DNA of 64,000 bases from Phocaeicola coprophilus (GTDB taxonomy: Bacteria; Bacteroidota; Bacteroidia; Bacteroidales; Bacteroidaceae), in the NCBI GenBank assembly GCA_016900015.1, contig JACJJM010000003.1, positions 124,001 to 188,000 of the forward strand, in the 5' to 3' direction. The stretch's first letter is position 1; every line of letters starts with the position of its first letter. The translations under genes and the position numbers were made by a program. Positions 24,658-31,876 of the stretch are shown here, piece after piece. The notes under the pieces are model-generated. The model made no database searches, was not told where the DNA came from, and saw only the letters and a program-made list of their open reading frames with translations.

Positions 24658-25965
24658 TCAAGCATTCATTTCATCGCATTTTTTACCTGCGATTACCTCA
24701 GTAAAGCTTTCTTTACGCAAATATTTGCAAGCCATATCACGCACATCTTCAGCTGTGATGTCTGCCACAGTTTGCTGAGCACGTGTAAAAAAATCATCCG
24801 ACAAGCCTGAAGTCTCCAAAAAGATGTAAGCATCAGCCATGGAAAAAGGACTCTCGTAACTGCGGCACATATCACCCATCACATAATTCTTCACCATGTC
24901 CAATTCCTCACTCGAAACCAGTTCGGCTTGCAACCGCTCCATCTCGTAGTTCACTTCCCTTATGACTTCATTCGCATATTCATTAGCAGCTTGTGTATTC
25001 ACCACCAACATGTTGCGAAACGGATAAGCGACAAGCCCGGCACCGATACCATACGTATACCCCTTGTCTTCACGTATGTTTTTCATCAGACGACTTCCGA
25101 AATATCCGCCAAAAAGTGTTACCATAAATCGTAACTTCAAGAAGTCTGGATGCTGAGAATCTACCGTGAAACATCCCATGCGGACAGCACTCTGCAATGC
25201 TTCAGGACGCTCTATGAAACAACGCTTTCCATTCCAACTTTCAGGCAAGCAATCTACCAAAGAGGGAGAAATCCCCTCTGCACTACCCCACATATCCTGC
25301 CCCAATTCAGACTCCATGAGTTTCAATATCTCATCGGTCACATAACCCGACAAATAACAAGTGCAGTTCTTTGCACAATAGTAGTGCTGATGCATCGTGC
25401 GTAAAACTGCAGTTGTTATCCGTTCATAATCCTCAAGCTCGGCATAACGCCCAAACGGATGATTACGTCCGAAAAGACGGATATTCAACTCTTTGCGAGC
25501 CAACACTTCCACTTTCTCCCGATTGACAAGAAACTGTTGCCGGTTTCCATCCACGACAACCGCAAATTCCCTTTCCGGGAATGTCGGTTCCTTCAGCATG
25601 GACACCAGCAAAGCAAATGTCTGAGCAAAATATTTATTGAGAGTGTACAACGTCAGAAATGAATGAGTCATGGAAGACGACACATCCAGCCATGCACCAT
25701 AATAGTCCAACTTTTCAGCTATCTCTGCAGACGAAAAACGGGCTGTCCCCTCTCGCAACATACGAGCCGTGAAGACAGCCTGCAAAGGTTGCGTCTGTTC
25801 CAACAGTCCGCCTCGAATCATAATGTCCAGACGGACGACTTCTTCTTCCCCTGCACGAAATATCCTCACAGGTATGCCATTGGGCATCTCCAGCATCTCG
25901 GGACGTTGTATTTGAAATGTCTCCATCGGACAGATGGAGGGTTGTTTTGTCCTATCTAGCTCCAT
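24658..25965 (-). CDS. M16-family peptidase-like protein lacking the zinc motif
   Basis: A 435-residue protein with the two-domain fold of M16B (insulinase-like) peptidases. The zinc motif HxxEH should lie where the sequence reads VFTARMLREGT; aligned with the standard HFLEHMLFKGT, the His, Glu and His positions are Val, Ala and Arg. The C-terminal R/Y pair seen in inactive or partner subunits is present (SRLMKNIREDKGYTYGIGA). Typically such non-catalytic subunits pair with a catalytic M16 protein, but none is encoded beside it. It overlaps kdsB by 14 bp on the same strand. Confidence 0.82.
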   Translation of the reverse strand: MELDRTKQPSICPMETFQIQRPEMLEMPNGIPVRIFRAGEEEVVRLDIMIRGGLLEQTQPLQAVFTARMLREGTARFSSAEIAEKLDYYGAWLDVSSSMTHSFLTLYTLNKYFAQTFALLVSMLKEPTFPEREFAVVVDGNRQQFLVNREKVEVLARKELNIRLFGRNHPFGRYAELEDYERITTAVLRTMHQHYYCAKNCTCYLSGYVTDEILKLMESELGQDMWGSAEGISPSLVDCLPESWNGKRCFIERPEALQSAVRMGCFTVDSQHPDFLKLRFMVTLFGGYFGSRLMKNIREDKGYTYGIGAGLVAYPFRNMLVVNTQAANEYANEVIREVNYEMERLQAELVSSEELDMVKNYVMGDMCRSYESPFSMADAYIFLETSGLSDDFFTRAQQTVADITAEDVRDMACKYLRKESFTEVIAGKKCDEMNA

Positions 25966-26710
25966 GTAATCTCAAAAATTCTTCAGCTTTCACTAAATCT
26001 TCGGGCGTATCAATGCCTATGGTTTCCACCTGACTGACACCCACTGTTATCGTATATCCATTTTCCAGCCAGCGCAACTGTTCCAATGATTCCGCTTGCT
26101 CCAAAGCAGACTGAGGCATAGCCGTAATCTGCCTCAACACCTCTGCACGATATGCATAAAGCCCGATGTGCTTGTAAAAGGTGTGGGACGAAAGCCATTT
26201 CTCACGCGGCACACTCCGTAAATAGGGGATAACCGAACGGCTGAAATAAAGAGCATGCATCTGCGCATCGACCACGACCTTGGGAGAGTTGGGATTCTCC
26301 AACGCCGCCAGACCATCCGACTCCGTGAAAGGTTTGACCAGCGTCGCTATCTGAGTCGCACCATCGTCAAAACAAGCTTTCACCGTTTCTAGTTGTTCCG
26401 GATGAATAAAAGGCTCGTCACCCTGGATGTTGATGATGACATCAAATCCTGCTCCGACCTTTGTATAGGCTTCATAACAACGATCTGTGCCGCTCCGATG
26501 AGAAGCCGAAGTCATAACGACGTTTCCACCAAAAGCTCTTACGGCAGCCTCTATGCGTTCGTCATCAGTGGCGACGTAAACATCATCGAGCGTGCCCTTC
26601 ACTTGTTCATAGACACGCTGAATAATTGGTTTGCCGCCAAGCAATTTCAATGGCTTGCCGGGAAACCGGGTAGATGCATATCTTGCAGGGATTATTCCGA
26701 TAAATTTCAT
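25952..26710 (-). CDS. kdsB: 3-deoxy-manno-octulosonate cytidylyltransferase
   Basis: A 252-residue CMP-Kdo synthetase that activates Kdo for attachment to lipid A in LPS synthesis. The nucleotide-binding start MKFIGIIPARYASTRFPGKPL is diagnostic, as are NIQGDEPFI and SAVIPY-like residues (SRSVIPYLR), and the family KHIGLYAYR segment. Normal length. Its end overlaps the M16 gene start by 14 bp, which suggests co-transcription. Confidence 0.95.
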   Translation of the reverse strand: MKFIGIIPARYASTRFPGKPLKLLGGKPIIQRVYEQVKGTLDDVYVATDDERIEAAVRAFGGNVVMTSASHRSGTDRCYEAYTKVGAGFDVIINIQGDEPFIHPEQLETVKACFDDGATQIATLVKPFTESDGLAALENPNSPKVVVDAQMHALYFSRSVIPYLRSVPREKWLSSHTFYKHIGLYAYRAEVLRQITAMPQSALEQAESLEQLRWLENGYTITVGVSQVETIGIDTPEDLVKAEEFLRLHGAR

Positions 26711-26908
26711 ACAATCTGTTTCTTAAAGTCTAATTTGAAACTTAGCCAAAAAGCTATAACTAAGAACTCCTGAAGATTTGCCATAGTGCCAGAATGAATC
26801 ATCTTTTGGAATTACAAATAAATCTCCACTCCATCCCTCAGAGTTCCTGCAAATATACGCAACTTCCTTTGGAGTTCCTAACAGAATATATTTATTTTGT
26901 CCGCTATT

Positions 26909-27277
26909 ATGAAGAATGTTATTTGCATCATCAGTTTAGGTTCAAACACCGATGCTGTTTCCAACCTACAAAAAGCACGAGACCTTCTGACTCGTGCTTA
27001 TCCCGGCATTTCATTTTCACCCATCCGGGAAACATCTCCTGTCGACATGAAGCATAATCAAGCCCCGTTTCTGAACCAATTGGCCAAGTTCTCCACCGAA
27101 CAGGAAGCCAACGAAGTGCATGCGGCACTAAAAGTCATGGAACGTTTCTGTGGACGACGCCCTACAGATAAAGAGCAGGAAAACATCCACATCGACATAG
27201 ATCTTCTGGCTCATGGAGACACCATCGTCAAGCCAATGGATTTTGCCCGCTACACGAATGAGCTCAAAGCTCTGTGA
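26909..27277 (+). CDS. folK: short HPPK (folate pyrophosphokinase)-like protein
   Basis: A 122-residue protein that resembles 6-hydroxymethyl-7,8-dihydropterin pyrophosphokinase, the folate-pathway enzyme. ATG 26909 gives the SLGSNT start; an upstream TTG at 26897 is unlikely. Motifs kept: SLGSNTD, the YETxPV-like RETSPVD, FLNQL, GRRP, and IDIDLL with the Mg-binding Asp pair. It is about 40 residues shorter than E. coli FolK and lacks the WGPRTID stretch before the Asp pair, reading NIHIDIDLL. Similar short forms occur in Bacteroidota, so it may be functional. It is convergent with ruvA (1-bp gap). Confidence 0.72.
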   Translation: MKNVICIISLGSNTDAVSNLQKARDLLTRAYPGISFSPIRETSPVDMKHNQAPFLNQLAKFSTEQEANEVHAALKVMERFCGRRPTDKEQENIHIDIDLLAHGDTIVKPMDFARYTNELKAL

Positions 27278-27278
27278 A

Positions 27279-27875
27279 TCAAAGACGCTTCAATGCCAAT
27301 TTAATAACCTGCTCCACCGGGCTATCTGGCAATTCCTTCAATATCGCATGTACGACTTTCTGAGACGCCGCAGCCGGAAATCCTAACATCGTGAGAGCTG
27401 CCACAGCTTCTTCCACGATTTCCGGTTCGGGATAGGAAAGCGTAGTTTGCCCCATAGGTGTACCATTTATGCTTATCGTCTTTATCTTGTCTTTCAAATC
27501 GACTATAATGCGTTGGGCCGTCTTCAGCCCAATGCCTTTTATGGTCTTCAATATCTTGTCATTTCCGCTGCTGATTACCTCACACAGCTCCGTCGTCGTA
27601 AGAGCTGACAATATCATACGAGCCGTGTTGCCCCCGATACCCGACACTGAAATCAGCAGCATGAACAACTCCCGCTCTGATTTGTCCGCAAACCCATAAA
27701 GCACATGCGCGTCTTCACGAATGGACTCATATATATATAGTTTCGTACGCTGCATACTCTGTATGGCTGAGTATGTATTAAGCGAAATATTTATTTCATA
27801 CCCGATTCCTCCGCATTCAAGGATGACACAGGCCGGAGCCAGCTCCGAAATATCACCTTTAATATATTCTATCAT
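27279..27875 (-). CDS. ruvA: Holliday junction branch-migration protein RuvA
   Basis: A 198-residue RuvA. The frame opens at 27908, but ATG 27875 (MIEYIKGDI) gives the family start. It binds four-way junctions as a tetramer and loads RuvB. Domain I OB-fold is residues 1-62; the paired helix-hairpin-helix motifs are [11 protein letters not shown] and [11 protein letters not shown]; domain III ([12 protein letters not shown]) contacts RuvB. A -7 box and the start of divergent ddh share a compact 105-bp intergenic region. Confidence 0.95.
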   Translation of the reverse strand: MIEYIKGDISELAPACVILECGGIGYEINISLNTYSAIQSMQRTKLYIYESIREDAHVLYGFADKSERELFMLLISVSGIGGNTARMILSALTTTELCEVISSGNDKILKTIKGIGLKTAQRIIVDLKDKIKTISINGTPMGQTTLSYPEPEIVEEAVAALTMLGFPAAASQKVVHAILKELPDSPVEQVIKLALKRL

Positions 27876-27902
27876 AAATTCACTCAAGTATTCTATTGTT
27901 CG

Positions 27903-27933
27903 TTGCAAATATAGTGATATTTGTATACTTTTG
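27903..27933. promoter_or_regulatory. overlapping divergent promoters of ruvA and ddh
   Basis: For ddh (plus): TTG 27903-27905 and TACTTTTG 27926-27933, 20-bp spacing. For ruvA (minus): TATATTTG at 27913-27906, inside the ddh spacer. The two core promoters overlap. Confidence 0.6.
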
Positions 27934-27980
27934 CAGCAAAAAGACAGAATTTTGTAATCTTAGTTATACGCATTAATTTT

Positions 27981-28880
27981 ATGAAAAAGATTAGAGCTGC
28001 AATTGTCGGATATGGAAATATCGGACATTACACACTGGAAGCGCTTCAAGCGGCTCCTGATTTTGAGATTGTGGGAATCGTACGCCGCAGCGGAGCCGAA
28101 AATAAACCGATGGAACTGGAACCGTATCGTGTGGTGAAAAACATCACCGAATTAGAAAATGTCGATGTCGCCATCCTGGCAACTCCCACCCGCAGCGTGG
28201 AAGCCTACGCAAAAGAATGCCTGGCTCTGGGAATCAACACAGTGGACAGCTTCGACATCCACACACAAATCGTAGACTTGCGCCGCTCGCTCGACGCTGT
28301 GGCCAAAGAACACAACTCCGTGTCCATCATCTCCGCCGGATGGGATCCGGGAAGTGACTCCATCGTCCGCACCCTGATGCAAAGCCTTGCTCCCAAAGGC
28401 ATCAGCTACACGAACTTCGGCCCGGGCATGAGCATGGGACACACCGTGGCTGTAAAAGCCATCAAAGGCGTGAAAGCAGCCCTCTCCATGACCATCCCTG
28501 TGGGCACCGGCATCCATCGCCGCATGGTCTATGTCGAACTGGAAGACGGTTATACGCTGGAAGAAGTGTCAGCTGCCATCAAGGCCGACCCCTACTTTGC
28601 CAGTGACGAGACCCACGTGATGCAAGTGCCCTGCGTCGACGACCTGAAAGACATGGGACACGGCGTGCACCTGACCCGCAAAGGCGTTTCCGGCAAGACG
28701 CAAAACCAACTGTTCGAATTCAACATGCACATCAACAACCCGGCATTGACGGCTCAAGTGCTGGTCAACGTGGCCCGCGCTTCCATGAAGCAACGCCCTG
28801 GATGCTACACCATGATTGAAATCCCTGTCATCGACATGTTGCCCGGCGACCGCGAAGAGCTGATTGCACATTTGGTTTAA
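27981..28880 (+). CDS. ddh: meso-diaminopimelate dehydrogenase
   Basis: A 299-residue NADPH-dependent meso-DAP D-dehydrogenase, which makes meso-diaminopimelate for lysine and peptidoglycan in one step from tetrahydrodipicolinate. ATG 27981 is chosen over upstream codon 27921 because MKKIRAAIVGYGNIG begins the Rossmann domain. Further signatures are SFDIHT, ISAGWDPGSDS and GPGMSMGHTVA in the substrate-binding domain. It is monocistronic, with a strong hairpin after it, and is the left neighbour of the accessory island. Confidence 0.93.
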   Translation: MKKIRAAIVGYGNIGHYTLEALQAAPDFEIVGIVRRSGAENKPMELEPYRVVKNITELENVDVAILATPTRSVEAYAKECLALGINTVDSFDIHTQIVDLRRSLDAVAKEHNSVSIISAGWDPGSDSIVRTLMQSLAPKGISYTNFGPGMSMGHTVAVKAIKGVKAALSMTIPVGTGIHRRMVYVELEDGYTLEEVSAAIKADPYFASDETHVMQVPCVDDLKDMGHGVHLTRKGVSGKTQNQLFEFNMHINNPALTAQVLVNVARASMKQRPGCYTMIEIPVIDMLPGDREELIAHLV

Positions 28881-28904
28881 AAGACAGTGTAAGCCCCGGC
28901 TACA

Positions 28905-28985
28905 AAAAGATTAGTCCGAGAACACGAATGATTCGTGAACTCGGGCTAATCTTTTATATATGCAGTTTTCATAACGATATCGCCC
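28905..28985. terminator. bidirectional terminator/repeat copy A at left island edge
   Basis: AAAGATTAG-CCGAG-ACACGAAT pairs with ATTCGTG-CTCGG-CTAATCTTTT, a long A/T-flanked hairpin just after ddh. Positions 28919-28958 are 39/40 identical to 37354-37393 near htpG, and the similarity extends some 25 bp further. Confidence 0.75.
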
Positions 28986-29261
28986 CCAAAACAACTTTAA
29001 TGGCTTACTATGCAAAAAAAGATGATTGCTATGTCAAACCGCTTTCATTGCATTTGGCAAATTGACAATGCTTCCACTGCAGAAAGCGGCAAACACATAG
29101 TTCTACCCCTACAAAGCATTTACACCATAAAGAGTGAAATTCACTAACTTTAACCCAAATCATTAGAAACCTATGATTGCTTTGGACAGGTGTGGATCTC
29201 TAAATGCTTATAATCAATCGATTTTGTTTTAATTGTTTTCATCGAACTTACATAAATAATA
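28986..29261. other. gap at the left end of the island
   Basis: No gene is supported. A 45-codon frame (29010-29147, MQKKMIAMSNRF...) has no recognised similarity and no promoter; it could be a remnant. AT-rich, unlike the ddh side. Confidence 0.35.
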
Positions 29262-31862
29262 TCATTTCTCAATTTCATACACTTTCCAATTACCATCTCC
29301 GGTATAGACTGCTTTCGCATTCACATAACAATTGGAAGTAATGTTATATTTTTCCAGTATAGTTTTATGGACATAGTAATCACCAATAAATGCAAAATCT
29401 GGTTCTTCTCCATCATACCTATCTTTATATTTGAGTTCCAAATTACCGGAGAAGCGTTTTACTAAGTCACTATTACTCCCGTCAGTCAACTCTGCCCTAA
29501 GCACTTCCACTAATTTCTTTTGCTTACCCGGATTCTTCTTGTCACTGATTTCCTTGACAAAATAATGAATCTTAATGCAATCACCAACGGATGGACGCAA
29601 ATCCGTCTGATCATAGTGCAGAATACCCGAAGCCTGTTTGGTACCTAATACAAAATGGAATAGTTTACGCTGATTATTGACATCATCTACTGCTGCAATC
29701 CTACACTTGAACTTCTCAATAGCTTCATCCTCAGCACACTTTTGTATGTTACATAAGAAAGTCTTGCTCTCTTCCTTGACTTTCTTTTTGTATTGGCGCA
29801 GTTTGACAAAATCTCCTTTTTCAAGTTCCTTCCGCTCATAGTGCTCATAAACGAGTGTTGAATCGGTCAAATAAATATGATAGACCTTTTTCTCTGTGTT
29901 TATATACTGAACATAGCCATATTGAATCGGCAAATTAAACCAATCTGCCGTTTCTGAGGGAATGGCAGTCAAAGGAATATATTTGATTACTGCTTCTTTC
30001 TTGGGCTGCTGCCATGGATAATCACCGGGAATGGTTCGGATTGTTTCGTCTTTATACAATTTGAATTTCCAAACTTGTCCTTTATGACTATCGTTTAGCC
30101 CTGGAAATCTCTTCTTATCGGTAGCAAATTCAATTGCTTTACCGTCGACAAAAACTATCATGGTCTTTCCGTTCCCGTTTTTCCATTTGTCCACAAGTAC
30201 AACTTCCGTGAAAGAAATATCTTCGTAAGCGTATTCTTCCGCTCTTGAGATATTTTCGGCATAAAGTGCCGCATTATTGTCAGATGCAGGAGTAACCGAG
30301 GAGCATTGCTCAAGAAGAGCATCCACTTCTGAATCAATACGCCAGCCCTTTTCAGCATAGTGTTTCTTATATTGGTCAAGTTCAACTACTGCATTTGCAT
30401 ATTTCTTGGATTTAATTAGTTGTTGAGCCAATTCCATTCGTATCTTCCCTATGAAGTCTTCATTCTTCTCTAAGCTTAGAGCTTTGCAAAGAAAAGCAAT
30501 CTTTACATCCACATCTTCCCAACAATCGGCAAATTCACTCCAGATGTAGTATTTCTCTCCCATCTTCTGGCAAAGCTTTTTATAGATATCCTTTGCTTCT
30601 GCTTGCTGACCAGCGCGCAGATGAAGTAACGCTTTCGACCTGATATTCCAATCATCATCCGGTATCTTCTCTATGGCTATTCCATAGAGGTCAATAAGCC
30701 ATTGGAGGTCTCCTAGTTGTTCATCAGAAAGATTCTCAAGAGCTTCTTTTACTCTTTTCAGCGATTTGACAGCTAACGGTTTATAGGTTTCCCCATTATC
30801 TCCTTTCTCTTCTTGCCAGTCAGCTGTTCTTAGTTTCTCTGGGTTCCACCCTCTAAAAAAATCATAGAATCGCCATGCATTGTTTTCCTTCATTGTGCGC
30901 TCGGCTAACCCAAGAACTTTCGAATGAGAAGTAGAGGCCGGAGTATCATTGGATAACTCTATATATTGGTTAAACAGCTCCCATGTAGATGAAGAAACAC
31001 CGTCCTCAGTACTATGATACAGTTTCCAGAAGAAATGGTTTTTTATCATTTCGATAAAATCGTCTTTCCTATAGGGGATAAGCCTAACAAATTCTTGAAT
31101 CTCATCTAAAGGATAATCAACAATAGCCTTTGCAATTCTCGACATCAACGATGGAATGGTTTTGCCTTCGTTGCTACGTGAATCTTCAAAATCATCCAGT
31201 CGCAAATTGTTCGGATTCCATAACTTGAGAAACGATATGAGTTTGAAATTGCCATCTTGTTTAGAGTAATTAAGGGCGAAGTTCAATATTTGGGAATGCA
31301 GCATCGAAGGGCGCTCATTATGAAGGTAAATATAGTTCTTCAGTTGCTTCCGCACCTGTATTGAATCAAGTTGTGCAATGTGATCTCGCAAATAACGGTA
31401 TATTGCCCATCCATAGCTTTCATGCGCTTCTTCAGGAAGATTTCCGTCTACTGACAATTGGGTAAGAATTCCCCATGCTTTATCATTGTTGCCTTTCTGA
31501 CTCAATTCTTTAGCTTCTTGAATCTGAGCGTAGAAAGGATTCACCATTAGTCTAAGTGCTTGTATTTTTCTAACAAGCATTTCCGCAAACTCATCGAATT
31601 GGGTCTCGAAGTGCATACGCGACAGAAGAGCTGAAATTTTTCGCGCATCTACAATATTTCCTTTCTGTTGCTCCCTTTTGCAGATATCAATCAATGTCCA
31701 AGCATAGGCTTTCAGAACATCTATATCTGTTCTGTTTTTTTGAAGATAATCTTCAGCCAGTTGTCTGGCATCATCCAATAAACCATCGCGACGGAGAGCA
31801 TAGATTTTAGTTGATATGCGAGGGGAGTAATCATTCTTATTATGAGAACTAAACTTTGCCAT
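29262..31862 (-). CDS. large TPR-like protein with OB/cold-shock-like C-terminal segments
   Basis: An 866-residue cytoplasmic protein, unrecognised as a named family. Residues about 10-550 are a run of helical-pair repeats (TPR-like; for example DDARQLAEDYLQKNRTDIDVLKAYAWTL). From about 560 on, the sequence is beta-rich with several segments resembling OB/cold-shock folds, such as GYVQYINTEKKVYHIYL and the final FAFIGDYYVHKTILEKYNI...KVYEIEK, which resembles a cold-shock domain core (F-x-G-D-x-Y-V). A nucleic-acid-binding effector or adaptor is inferred. It starts 14 bp after the stop of the NERD/pseudo-helicase gene, so they form one unit, and lies at the end of the island. Confidence 0.7.
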   Translation of the reverse strand: MAKFSSHNKNDYSPRISTKIYALRRDGLLDDARQLAEDYLQKNRTDIDVLKAYAWTLIDICKREQQKGNIVDARKISALLSRMHFETQFDEFAEMLVRKIQALRLMVNPFYAQIQEAKELSQKGNNDKAWGILTQLSVDGNLPEEAHESYGWAIYRYLRDHIAQLDSIQVRKQLKNYIYLHNERPSMLHSQILNFALNYSKQDGNFKLISFLKLWNPNNLRLDDFEDSRSNEGKTIPSLMSRIAKAIVDYPLDEIQEFVRLIPYRKDDFIEMIKNHFFWKLYHSTEDGVSSSTWELFNQYIELSNDTPASTSHSKVLGLAERTMKENNAWRFYDFFRGWNPEKLRTADWQEEKGDNGETYKPLAVKSLKRVKEALENLSDEQLGDLQWLIDLYGIAIEKIPDDDWNIRSKALLHLRAGQQAEAKDIYKKLCQKMGEKYYIWSEFADCWEDVDVKIAFLCKALSLEKNEDFIGKIRMELAQQLIKSKKYANAVVELDQYKKHYAEKGWRIDSEVDALLEQCSSVTPASDNNAALYAENISRAEEYAYEDISFTEVVLVDKWKNGNGKTMIVFVDGKAIEFATDKKRFPGLNDSHKGQVWKFKLYKDETIRTIPGDYPWQQPKKEAVIKYIPLTAIPSETADWFNLPIQYGYVQYINTEKKVYHIYLTDSTLVYEHYERKELEKGDFVKLRQYKKKVKEESKTFLCNIQKCAEDEAIEKFKCRIAAVDDVNNQRKLFHFVLGTKQASGILHYDQTDLRPSVGDCIKIHYFVKEISDKKNPGKQKKLVEVLRAELTDGSNSDLVKRFSGNLELKYKDRYDGEEPDFAFIGDYYVHKTILEKYNITSNCYVNAKAVYTGDGNWKVYEIEK

Positions 31863-31876
31863 TTTTACTGTCTAAA

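Noticed and set aside
29010-29147. 45-codon frame at the left island edge
   Set aside because: No similarity recognised and no promoter. Kept only as a possible remnant.
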